Shown piece by piece: positions 1 through 8,085 of a DNA stretch of 64,000 nt (position 1 is its first letter; every line of letters begins with the position of its first letter). The position numbers were made by a program, and so were the translations under genes. The stretch spans positions 372,001-436,000 of the forward strand of contig CP059069.1 in assembly GCA_017798145.1 (NCBI GenBank), read 5' to 3'. Source of the DNA: Akkermansiaceae bacterium. Lineage in GTDB: Bacteria; Verrucomicrobiota; Verrucomicrobiia; Verrucomicrobiales; Akkermansiaceae. The notes below the pieces were generated by a model, which worked only from the letters and a program-made list of their open reading frames with translations, searched no databases and was not told where the DNA came from.

Positions 1-1655
1 ACGAGAAGCCCCTGTTGAAATTCGATCGCCTTGTCGAAACCTACCTGGCGTTTGTCCCCCGTGGATTCGCAAGCTTCCGCCGGGCGATCCCGGCACTGGT
101 GAAAGAGAAGCTCTTTCTCAGGCGGGAGATACTGAAGGGATTGGGAACAGTCAACGGCGGCGAGTTCAAAGGGCATCTCGCCTTCACGAACCACCATGAG
201 TCCCATGCCGCCAGCGCCTTTTTTCCCAGTCCGTTCGGGGAGGCGGCCATCCTCTGCGCGGACGGTGTGGGCGAGTGGACCACCACATCCATTCAGTCCG
301 GTACGGGAAATCGCATCGAATCGCTCACCTCCCAGAATTTCCCCCACTCGCTGGGGCTTCTCTACTCCGCCTTCACCTATTACACCGGCTTCAAGGTCAA
401 CAGCGGGGAATACAAGCTCATGGGTCTGGCTCCCTACGGTGAGCCGGTTTTTGCGGATCGCATTCTCGAACACCTCATCGACCTGAAAGTGGACGGCTCG
501 TACCGGCTTGACCTAAGTTACTTCGATTATTGCACCGGCCTGAGGATGACGGGACGGAAATTCCACCGCCTCTTCGGCCACCCGCCGAGGAAACCCGAGT
601 CCGCACTCAGCCAGTTCCACATGGACATCGCCGCCAGCATCCAGGCGGTCACGGAAAAAGCCATGCTCGCCATGGCCAACGAAGCCCACCGCCGGACGAA
701 ATCCCCGAACCTATGCCTCGCGGGAGGCGTGGCGCTCAATTGCGTGGCCAACGGGAAAATTCTCCGCGAATCACCCTTCGAGAACATCTGGATCCAGCCA
801 GCGGCCGGGGACGCAGGCGGAGCCCTGGGCGCAGCGCTGTTCGTCTGGCACCAGCTCCTTGAAAACCCCCGCTCCGCCTCGCCGACGGACCGGCAGAAGG
901 GCTCATTGCTCGGGCCGGCATTTTCCGACGGGGAAATCGCCGGTTTCCTGGATGGCAAAGGAGCCGTTTTTTCAACCGCCGGAAGCGAGCGGGAGCTCGC
1001 CGAACGCACCGCCCGCCTGCTCGCGGAGGGCAAAGTCGTCGGATGGTTCCAGGGTCGCATGGAATTCGGCCCGCGGGCACTCGGGGGGCGCAGCATCCTC
1101 GGCGACCCGCGGTCGCCGGAAATGCAGAGAACGCTGAACCTCAAGATCAAGTTCCGCGAATCCTTCCGCCCCTTTGCGCCAAGCGTCCTATCGGAAAAAG
1201 CCCACAAGTGGTTTGATCTGAGGGAAGGCGAGAACAGCCCCTACATGCTGTTGGTGGCGGGTGTGAAAGATTGCCATCGCAGCGGGGATTCGACGAAACT
1301 CCGGGAGGTCGGCGGTTTCGGGAAACTCGGGATCCAACGCTCTACGGTGCAGGCGATCACCCATGTGGATTTTTCCGCCCGCGTCCAGACGGTTGATGAA
1401 GGCAGGAACCCCATTTATCACCTGCTTTTGACCGAGTTCGAGGCCATCACCGGTTGCCCCATGCTCATCAACACCAGCTTCAACGTGCGCGGCGAGCCCA
1501 TCGTCTGCAGCCCTGAGGATGCATACGCCTGCTTCATGGCCACCGGCATGGATGTGCTTGTCCTTGGGCCTCATATCCTGCTGAAAGGCGACCAAGCGGA
1601 GGGCGCGGCGACCCGCAATCGGGTAGGGCATTTGGCGAAATTTGAACTGGACTAG
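1..1655 (+). CDS. NodU/CmcH-type carbamoyltransferase, 5' end cut by window edge
   Basis: The frame is open from the window edge (first full codon at base 3, reading EKPLLKFDRL), so the true start lies upstream and the TTG at 15 is not taken as the start. The family transfers a carbamoyl group from carbamoyl phosphate to a hydroxyl of a sugar, nodulation factor, antibiotic or toxin. HHESHAASAFF near 190-225 is the metal-binding His motif of the Kae1-like ASKHA domain, CLAGGVALNCVANGK lies near 715-760, and GRMEFGPRALGGRSI near 1053-1097 starts the YrdC-like carbamoyl-adenylate domain. SxtJ-like and DUF5989 genes follow closely, a grouping known from several phyla and from saxitoxin-type clusters. 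The acceptor cannot be named. Family is confident; substrate is unknown. Confidence 0.93.
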   Translation, partial: EKPLLKFDRLVETYLAFVPRGFASFRRAIPALVKEKLFLRREILKGLGTVNGGEFKGHLAFTNHHESHAASAFFPSPFGEAAILCADGVGEWTTTSIQSGTGNRIESLTSQNFPHSLGLLYSAFTYYTGFKVNSGEYKLMGLAPYGEPVFADRILEHLIDLKVDGSYRLDLSYFDYCTGLRMTGRKFHRLFGHPPRKPESALSQFHMDIAASIQAVTEKAMLAMANEAHRRTKSPNLCLAGGVALNCVANGKILRESPFENIWIQPAAGDAGGALGAALFVWHQLLENPRSASPTDRQKGSLLGPAFSDGEIAGFLDGKGAVFSTAGSERELAERTARLLAEGKVVGWFQGRMEFGPRALGGRSILGDPRSPEMQRTLNLKIKFRESFRPFAPSVLSEKAHKWFDLREGENSPYMLLVAGVKDCHRSGDSTKLREVGGFGKLGIQRSTVQAITHVDFSARVQTVDEGRNPIYHLLLTEFEAITGCPMLINTSFNVRGEPIVCSPEDAYACFMATGMDVLVLGPHILLKGDQAEGAATRNRVGHLAKFELD

Positions 1656-1691
1656 GTGAAGGCGCCAGCCCTCTCTCTACATAGCTTCCCG

Positions 1692-2117
1692 ATGGAAAAA
1701 CCCGATTGGAACCCCGACAACAAGAAGCTCCGTGAATTCGGCTGGTTCAGCCTCGCCGGTTTCGGACTGATGGGCCTTGTGTTCGGATGGCGGTTCGGTT
1801 GGATCAAGGACGGCGATTGGCTCTTCCCTGGGATTTTCTGGGGCATGGGGCTTCTCTCGGCGATTCTGGCACTGGTTGCGCCGCTCCTGCTGAAGCCGAC
1901 ATACTGGCTCATGACGGCGCTTTCCGCCATCCTCGGGCCAATCGTTGCCACGCTTGTCCTGGGAATCCTGTTTTCCCTCGTTTTCCTGCCAATCGGAGTG
2001 ATTTTTTCCCTTCGGGGACGCGACGCTCTGCGGCTCAGTCTGAATCGCAAGGCTGTGTCCTACTGGCTCCCGGCGGATATGCCCCACGAGCCGAAACGCT
2101 ACCTCCACCAGCACTAG
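1692..2117 (+). CDS. SxtJ-like membrane protein
   Basis: A 141-residue protein with four or so hydrophobic segments (roughly 15-30, 40-60, 65-85 and 90-110) and a charged C-terminus containing RDALRLSLNRK and YWLPADMPHEPKRY. Its size, hydrophobic pattern and position directly after a carbamoyltransferase fit the SxtJ membrane family. I chose the ATG at 1692 because it precedes a natural polar leader (MEKPDWNPDNKKLREFGW). An in-frame GTG at 1656 directly after the previous stop is the alternative and would add 12 residues. Probably cotranscribed with both neighbours. Molecular function is not known; a role anchoring or assisting the carbamoyltransferase at the membrane is inference from position. 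Confidence 0.8.
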   Translation: MEKPDWNPDNKKLREFGWFSLAGFGLMGLVFGWRFGWIKDGDWLFPGIFWGMGLLSAILALVAPLLLKPTYWLMTALSAILGPIVATLVLGILFSLVFLPIGVIFSLRGRDALRLSLNRKAVSYWLPADMPHEPKRYLHQH

Positions 2118-2129
2118 CACCCCGAAAGC

Positions 2130-2330
2130 ATGTCCAAGCCCACCAACGAATTCGAAAAGGCAGCCGAGGGCGGCGAGGGCGAAAAGGGAATCCTGCGCGA
2201 ATTCCTCTCCTTCCTCGGCGAAAACAAGAAATGGTGGTTGGCTCCCATCCTGATCGTCCTGCTTCTATTCGGACTCCTGATCATCCTTGGAGGAACCGGG
2301 GCGGCGCCATTCATCTACACGCTTTTCTGA
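2130..2330 (+). CDS. DUF5989 small membrane protein
   Basis: A 66-residue protein with a charged N-terminal half (EKAAEGGEGEKGILREFLSF) and one C-terminal membrane helix rich in L, I and V (about 38-58). FLGENKKWWLAPI followed by a hydrophobic helix and a short tail is the DUF5989 pattern. It starts 12 bases after the SxtJ-like gene and closes the three-gene set carbamoyltransferase - SxtJ - DUF5989. The ATG follows GCACCCCGAAAGC, with only a weak purine stretch as a ribosome site. Function is unknown; repeated association with the carbamoyltransferase suggests a membrane accessory subunit. Confidence 0.8.
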   Translation: MSKPTNEFEKAAEGGEGEKGILREFLSFLGENKKWWLAPILIVLLLFGLLIILGGTGAAPFIYTLF

Positions 2331-2375
2331 AGGAATCCCTCATCAATCGTGGAGCCTGGCGTTTCTCCCGCCAGT

Positions 2376-2878
2376 TCACCTCTTCACCGCGCCGATGCTC
2401 TCGCCCTCAACGAACTCGGCCGCGGTATCCGTCTTGCTCCCATCGTCCTTGCCATCAGCAAAGTTGCTCTCCCACTGCACGATCCTGCGCACCAACTGAC
2501 GGGAGTGCCAGCGGATGTGGGAAACCATCGGCTTGCTCCGCGAGAAGGCCGCGTTGGGGTCGAGGCAGATCATCGAGACGTCCTGCAGCGGGAACCGAGG
2601 CATTCGAGGAAAACGTCAATGGTTTCCTCCCGGTGCGGGAGGCGGTAGGCGGACTTAATCCGGTTAGCCTCCAGCACGGCCGATGACTGCGGGGCGAATT
2701 GCGGAATGTGTCCCGCTTCCTCCATCTCGTGCACCAGCCCCACCATGGGATTCGGAGCCATGTCGATCTTGTCAAACAATAGGATCGCCACGCGCAGCGT
2801 GATCTTGCGATACGGGTGAGAGTAGGTTCGTTGCGATTGCGATCTATCTGAAACCGTCTCATTCGGCCCGGGAATGTC
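2376..2878 (-). pseudogene. Decayed, frameshifted reading frame of unknown family
   Basis: Minus-strand codons immediately after the stop of the 1383-residue gene stay open in the same frame and read plausible protein (PYRKITLRVAILLFDKID, then VHEMEEAGHIPQFAPQSS, then ANRIKSAYRLPHREETID). Near 2600 the coherent reading jumps to a second frame (MPRFPLQDVSMICLDPNAAF to HIRWHSRQLVRRIVQWES) and ends at 2376. No convincing start codon or ribosome site sits at the 5' side; a GTG at 2791 is the only reasonable candidate. This looks like a remnant gene with one frameshift. I do not recognise the family. The 548 bases between the DUF5989 gene and 2879 hold nothing else I can support. Confidence 0.35.
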
Positions 2879-5800
2879 TCACCATTCCGGCAGGAAGGTT
2901 CCGGATGCGGACTGAATACGGAATCGGTCGGGGAAGTTTTTGGAGCGGATGACCAGGGTGTGGATGCCGGCGGGGGAGAGTTGTGGGCCGGATTCGGCGG
3001 GTTTGCCGTTGATCCAGAAGCCGGTGGCTTTGAAGTTCTCGGGGAAGGTGATGGTGAGGGCGTTTGGCTCGGTGAGCTGGATTTTGGTGGCGATGAGTGG
3101 GTTCTTGGTGCTTGCGAGATCTTGGGCGAGGAGGCTGCCGTTGACGGTGGCGTTGATGGGCATCCAAGGGAGTTTAGGATCGCCTTGGGTGGCGGCGTTG
3201 GTGTTTTCCGGTGTGGCGGAGAGGATGGCGTAAACCTTGGGTGCCTTGCTGTCGCTGGCGGAGAATTCGCCGGGTTTGCCGAGGCTGGAGAGGAACTTGA
3301 AGAGGTCGTCGGTTTCCTGCGGGGTGAGGGAGCCGATGAGGTTGCCGGGCATGAGGCTGCCGGCGTCGGTTTTGGAGGCGATCATGGCATCGGCGAGGGT
3401 GATCTCCGCGCCGGAGCCGTCGCGGATGACGGAAGAGCCGCCGGAGCTGCGGATGAGCTGGCCGGTGATGGATTTGCCGTCCTTGGTCTGGATGATGACC
3501 GAGTGGTAGCCTTCCTTGATTTTCGCGCCGGGATTCACGACGGATTCGATGAGGTAATCCATGGGCGCGCTGGCGCCGATCGAGGTCATGTCGGGGCCGA
3601 CCTTGCCGCCAGCGCCTCCGATGGCGTGGCAGGCGGTGCAGGCGAGGGCGGGGCGGCGGTAGATGAGTTCGCCGCGCCGGGCGTCGCCTTTTTCCGCGGC
3701 GCTCTTGGCCATGGCGGGGATGTCGTGCGTTTGCGAGGCGGAGGCTCCGGCCTGGGTGCGGAGCAGGGCGAGGAGGGCGTCGTGCTCGGCGATTTCCGGG
3801 ATGTGCTGGAGGGTCAGGGCGGCGATTTCCGGGGGGAGGGGTTTGGCTTTCAAGGTCTCGGCGAGCTGCTTGGAGAGGCCGGAGGCGGTGAGGGCTTTCT
3901 GCCAGAAATCGCGGGATGCCTGTGGATCGGAAAGGGTGGCCGCGATGGATGTGATGAGCGGCAGGGAGGCCTCGCGGTGGTGGCGGGTGAGCGCGAGGGC
4001 GGCGAGGCTGCGGGCGGATGGATTGGCATCGGCGGCGAGCTTCGTCAGGATGTCGCGGGCGGGTGGCGAGGGGAAATTGCCGAGGGCGGCGATGATCTTT
4101 CCGACGGTTGCATCGGGGAGTTTGTTGCCGGTGGAGATGGTGGAAATGAGCGAGGGGAGCAGGCGTCCATCGGCGAGCGCTCCGGCCAGTTCGATGGCGG
4201 CAGGGTCGGCGCGGGTGACGAAGGGAGCGAGCTTGGAAACGTCCGATTTGGGTTTCACCTGGCGCTCGGAAATGGCGGTGACGATGCCTTTGAAGGCGGC
4301 GGTGGTCGTCGTTTCGTCGAAGCCGCCAGTGACCGCTTGGTCGAAGATTTTCGTGATGATCGCGGCATCCCCGTTCTTTATGCCGAGCTGGAGCCACGGG
4401 CCGCTGCCATCCTTCGGAAGGGTCTCAGGGAAGGCGCGGGCGAGGGCATTATTGCTTTTCTCCGGGGGCAAATTGGCGAGGACGAATTGGTTTTTTTCAG
4501 CGTCCACCGTGCCGCTCTGGGTGTGCGCATAAACCAACCACTCCTCGCCATGCGACTGGACGCCGAGCCAGAGGGCGTAGTCGATGAAGCGGTCGCGGGG
4601 TTGTTTCAATGCATCGAGGGCGATATCGAGAGGGTTGGGAACAAGGGAACCGGCGAGGGCGCGGATGGTTTCGAGGCGGACGCGCGGGGAGGGATCGGCG
4701 ATGGATTTTCGGAAAGCGGCGCTGAGGGCTTCGGGCTTGATGCGGTGGTTCGGATCGACGAGCAGGCGGACGGCGGCGGCGCGGATTTCCGGGGTTTCGC
4801 TGGCGAGGGAGAAGGCTATTCCGGCGGGGATGGCATCGCTGGATTTGCCGAAACGGCTTGCGAGGATACGGGAGGCGTTGAGGGCGGCGACGCCATCGGT
4901 TTTCGATGCGCTTTCGAGGGCTGCTTCAAGGCCGGGGGAGGCGCTTTCGTAGAGGGCGGCGGTGGCCTGGTCGCGGTCGTAGCGGTTCGCGCTGCCGAGG
5001 GCGGCGACGAGTTCGGTTCCGGGGAGCTTCGTGAAATCGCGTTTTGTTAGAAGCGGGCTGTCCTTTTTCGCGACCCTCCAGATGCGGCCGTGCTCACGGT
5101 CGCGGCGGGGATCGCGGAAATCAACCTCGCCGTGGTTGATGATGGGGTTGGCCCAATCGGCGATGTAGAGCGCGCCGTCGGGGCCGATTTTCACGTCGAT
5201 GGGGCGGAAGTTGGCGCTGTCGGTGTGGAGCAGATCGCCGAGCCGTTGGGTGACGTAGCCCGCGCCTTCATCGGTGATGGAGAAGCGCACGACCCTGTGG
5301 GCTCGGAAGTCGCAGGTGATCATGTTGCCCTGCCAGTCTGCGGGGAAATGGGCGGACTCGATGATCTCGAGGCCGCAGAATTTCGGATGGCCGCCCGGGC
5401 TGACACCGCCGAGGGCTTTTTTCGCACCGGCGAAGGCTTCGTAGGTCGCGCCGGGCATGCCCCAGTTGATGCCGGTGCCGCCCGCTCCGTCGGTGAGGAA
5501 GGACTGGCCGTATTTGTCGAACTGGTGGCCCCATGCGTTCCAGAAGCCGAAGTATGTTGGTTTCAGTTCCATCTTGCGCGGATCGAAGCGGAAGATCCCG
5601 CCGCTTTTCAGCCGGACGATACCGTGGGGCGTTTCCACATCGGAGCGGGTGTAGATGCTCTGGTTCATCCAGATCCGGCCGTCGGGGCCGCGGCGCAAGG
5701 TGTGGAGGTTGTGGTGAGTGTCCTCGGTGCCGAAGCCGCTGAGCTCGCGGGTTTTAACATCGGCTTTGCCATCGCCATCGGTGTCCTCGAAATGGAGGAG

Positions 5801-7030
5801 GTCGGTGGATTGGGCGACATAGACGCCGCCGTCCGCGGGGAGCAATCCGGTGGGCATGAGCATGCCATCGGCGAAGACGGTCGATTTGTCGGCCTTGCCG
5901 TCGCCGGTGGTGTCCTCGAGTATGATGACCTTGTCATCGGGTGTTTGGCCAACCTCGATCTGCGGGTAGGAAAGGCAGCTCGTGACCCACAGCCGTCCTT
6001 GCGGATCGAAGTTCATCTGGGTGGGTTTGTGGAACAGCGGGTTCTCCGCCCAGAGCGTGACCTCGAAGCCGTCCGCGACGGTGAACTTCGGATGTTCCTG
6101 GATCGTTTTCTTGGCAAATTTCGATTCCGTGCGCGGCTCTTGCATCGGGACGATCACGCCGTTGGAAAGATCGCGCATCTTCGCGATGGCGGCGTCCTCC
6201 TCCGCGATGAGGGCGTCGAACTGGGGGATTTCGCCCGCGTTGCGGCCTTGCTCGCGTTTCCGGAAACCGAAGATGTAGGCCATGTTCGCGGGGCGTGAGC
6301 GATGGAAAAACCATTCGTTCTTTTTGAGTATATGTTGGCGCAGGATCTCCGCCTGTTCGCCTTTGTCCCAGGGTTTTTCCTGCCAGCTGAGGGATTTCTC
6401 GATGATGCGGGCGGCGGCTTTGTAGCCATCGGATGTTAGATGGATGGGGTTTTGGAAATGGGATGGATCGTTTGCGAGGTCTTCCATGCCGACGAAGGGC
6501 AGGTTCCGTTTCGCGGCGGTCTCCGAAAGGATGGCCTCGATGGCCGGCCTGTTTCCGTCCGCGCGCGGCGTTGTGCCGAGGATGAGGAAACGCGTTTCCT
6601 TGCCGGTCGCCTTCGGGGCCTCGTCGAGCAGGCGGGTGAGGTTTGTGCGGAATTCATCGGGCGGACTTCCGCCGGGAAGGGAGGCGGCCGTGCCGTAGCC
6701 GAGCACGATTACGTCAGGCTTGTATTCGGAGAGCTGTTTGAGGAGCTGGTTCCAGCCTTCGCCCGTCGGTTCGCGCCCCGCCTGGACGAGGCTGAGCCCG
6801 TTGCGGGAATCTCCGGCGGGCGTGTCCGCGCTCCAGCCGAGGTTCCGGAACGTCACGTTGCGCTCAGGAAACTGGGTGGTGGCGGCGAGCTCGATCCAGC
6901 CGGCGTATTGCTCGCGTTCGATGAAACTGTCGCCGAGGAAAACAACATTGTCGCCATCGCGGAGCTCGAAGGTTTTGCCAATAGAAGTGCAGGGCAGGAG
7001 GATGGTTAGGGCTAGTGCGAGGTGTTTCAT
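2879..7030 (-). CDS. Secreted SGNH-hydrolase / propeller / HEAT / CxxCH haem protein (PVC type)
   Basis: A 1383-residue exported protein. A signal peptide covers about 1-18 (ending SIGK). An SGNH/GDSL-like domain follows, with VFLGDSFIE near 30. From about 315 (HPKFTVADGFEVTLWAEN) comes the membrane-bound-dehydrogenase-like beta-propeller of PVC proteins (DUF7133), with calcium-loop-like DTTGDGKAD and DTDGDGKAD. Repeats resembling HEAT (about 660-1090) lead to a C-terminal c-type haem domain: CTACH near 1130, GGKVGPDMTSIG, and SLMPGNL as probable axial Met. The architecture is known from planctomycetes and verrucomicrobia, where such proteins are abundant and uncharacterised. Probably periplasmic. 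Inferred role: de-esterification and oxidation of extracellular carbohydrate with electron transfer to the haem. Confidence 0.88.
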   Translation of the reverse strand: MKHLALALTILLPCTSIGKTFELRDGDNVVFLGDSFIEREQYAGWIELAATTQFPERNVTFRNLGWSADTPAGDSRNGLSLVQAGREPTGEGWNQLLKQLSEYKPDVIVLGYGTAASLPGGSPPDEFRTNLTRLLDEAPKATGKETRFLILGTTPRADGNRPAIEAILSETAAKRNLPFVGMEDLANDPSHFQNPIHLTSDGYKAAARIIEKSLSWQEKPWDKGEQAEILRQHILKKNEWFFHRSRPANMAYIFGFRKREQGRNAGEIPQFDALIAEEDAAIAKMRDLSNGVIVPMQEPRTESKFAKKTIQEHPKFTVADGFEVTLWAENPLFHKPTQMNFDPQGRLWVTSCLSYPQIEVGQTPDDKVIILEDTTGDGKADKSTVFADGMLMPTGLLPADGGVYVAQSTDLLHFEDTDGDGKADVKTRELSGFGTEDTHHNLHTLRRGPDGRIWMNQSIYTRSDVETPHGIVRLKSGGIFRFDPRKMELKPTYFGFWNAWGHQFDKYGQSFLTDGAGGTGINWGMPGATYEAFAGAKKALGGVSPGGHPKFCGLEIIESAHFPADWQGNMITCDFRAHRVVRFSITDEGAGYVTQRLGDLLHTDSANFRPIDVKIGPDGALYIADWANPIINHGEVDFRDPRRDREHGRIWRVAKKDSPLLTKRDFTKLPGTELVAALGSANRYDRDQATAALYESASPGLEAALESASKTDGVAALNASRILASRFGKSSDAIPAGIAFSLASETPEIRAAAVRLLVDPNHRIKPEALSAAFRKSIADPSPRVRLETIRALAGSLVPNPLDIALDALKQPRDRFIDYALWLGVQSHGEEWLVYAHTQSGTVDAEKNQFVLANLPPEKSNNALARAFPETLPKDGSGPWLQLGIKNGDAAIITKIFDQAVTGGFDETTTTAAFKGIVTAISERQVKPKSDVSKLAPFVTRADPAAIELAGALADGRLLPSLISTISTGNKLPDATVGKIIAALGNFPSPPARDILTKLAADANPSARSLAALALTRHHREASLPLITSIAATLSDPQASRDFWQKALTASGLSKQLAETLKAKPLPPEIAALTLQHIPEIAEHDALLALLRTQAGASASQTHDIPAMAKSAAEKGDARRGELIYRRPALACTACHAIGGAGGKVGPDMTSIGASAPMDYLIESVVNPGAKIKEGYHSVIIQTKDGKSITGQLIRSSGGSSVIRDGSGAEITLADAMIASKTDAGSLMPGNLIGSLTPQETDDLFKFLSSLGKPGEFSASDSKAPKVYAILSATPENTNAATQGDPKLPWMPINATVNGSLLAQDLASTKNPLIATKIQLTEPNALTITFPENFKATGFWINGKPAESGPQLSPAGIHTLVIRSKNFPDRFRIQSASGTFLPEW

Positions 7031-7156
7031 GGAGAATCCGGCTGGCGTGAGGATACTTCCTGCGAAGGGGAGATATTTCCGGATTGGTGAATCCGGGTGC
7101 GTGGAACCTAAGTTTTTCGCTTCCCGTGACGGGCCGAATCGTTCATTTTCCCGGAC

Positions 7157-7636
7157 ATGACACAGAAATTGGTGAGGCCTGAATTGCCCGCAGTGGGGAT
7201 CGTGAAAGAGATGGAGCCCGCCGACAGGGCCTTGCTAGGAGGCTATGGCGAGTTTCTGCCAGCCCAAGCCGGGCAGGTGCTCATCGAAGCCGGGGACGAC
7301 CAGGAATACCTGTATCTGGTGATTTCGGGGCTGTTGCATGTCACCATCACCATCGACGGCAGACAAAAACTCCTCGCGCGTGTGGAAGCGGGCGAGACCC
7401 TTGGAGAGGTGAATGTATTCGATCCCGCAAAGGCCAGCGCCACCGTCACGGCGCAGGAATTCACGCAGGTCTGGAAGGCGAACAGGCAGGACATCGATGA
7501 TTTCGTGAAAGCCTATCCGGAGGCCGGCGCGAGCCTGCTTGCGGGGATCGTGACCGTGATGTGCCGCCGGATCCGCAACATGAACGAGAAACTCGCCGAT
7601 TCCGAAAGCGTGGACATCCTCGGCAAGTTCTGGTGA
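7157..7636 (+). CDS. Stand-alone cyclic-nucleotide-binding-domain protein
   Basis: A 159-residue protein covering one cNMP-binding (CAP_ED-like) beta-barrel: FLPAQAGQVLIEAGDDQEYLYLVISGLLHVT, then GETLGEVNVF, which corresponds to the phosphate-binding cassette, then a C-terminal helix ending CRRIRNMNEKLADSES. There is no helix-turn-helix, so it is not a Crp/Fnr activator, and no kinase or channel part. The canonical phosphate-binding Arg-Ala is not obvious after GETLGEVNVFD, so true nucleotide binding is uncertain. It lies divergent from the 1383-residue gene and 24 bases before a DUF3307 gene, so may be cotranscribed with it. Likely a cytoplasmic sensor or partner-binding module. Confidence 0.8.
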   Translation: MTQKLVRPELPAVGIVKEMEPADRALLGGYGEFLPAQAGQVLIEAGDDQEYLYLVISGLLHVTITIDGRQKLLARVEAGETLGEVNVFDPAKASATVTAQEFTQVWKANRQDIDDFVKAYPEAGASLLAGIVTVMCRRIRNMNEKLADSESVDILGKFW

Positions 7637-7660
7637 TCCGGATCCCAAGGAAATCAGGCG

Positions 7661-8074
7661 ATGTTCAACGGATTTGCTGAAAGCGCCGTGTCGGGCGGCA
7701 CCTTGGGGGGCTTCCTGCTGCTAGCCTTCGCGCTGCTCATCGGCCATGCCCTGGCGGACTATCCGCTCCAGGGCGCGTTCCTTGCCACGGGGAAAAACCG
7801 CAACGGGGATCCCAGCGATTTTTTCGGCGGCACGTCGGTTCCCAAGAGACTGTGGCTCCATGCGCTGACGGCGCACTCGCTGATCCATGCGGGATTTGTC
7901 TGGGTCATCACGGGCTCCGCCGCACTGGCTCTGGCGGAATTCATCCTCCACTGGATCATCGACCTCATCCGCTGCGATGAACGCATCAGCTACAACATCG
8001 ACCAACTGTTCCATTGCCTCTGCAAACTCGCCTACGCCGCGCTGCTTGCCTCGGGGATGAGGATGCCGTTCTGA
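7661..8074 (+). CDS. DUF3307 membrane protein
   Basis: A 137-residue polytopic membrane protein with the DUF3307 signature: GHALADYPLQ near 29-38, a Lys after LATGK, LHALTAHSLIHAGFVWV, an HWIIDLIRC segment and a C-terminal NIDQLFHCLCKLAYA. The conserved His, Asp and Gln residues spread over hydrophobic helices are typical. Function is unknown; the His/Asp placement hints at metal binding or a membrane-embedded enzyme, which is inference. ATG at 7661 follows AAGGAAATCAGGCG, a reasonable ribosome site. The gene sits between the cNMP-domain gene and hrpA, ending 11 bases before the chosen hrpA start. Confidence 0.85.
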   Translation: MFNGFAESAVSGGTLGGFLLLAFALLIGHALADYPLQGAFLATGKNRNGDPSDFFGGTSVPKRLWLHALTAHSLIHAGFVWVITGSAALALAEFILHWIIDLIRCDERISYNIDQLFHCLCKLAYAALLASGMRMPF

Positions 8075-8085
8075 GCTTGGAAACA

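Noticed and set aside
2960-5050. Long plus-strand open frame opposite the 1383-residue gene
   Set aside because: Gly/Glu/Asp-rich composition, no start signal and no domain; mirrors codon bias of the real minus-strand gene.
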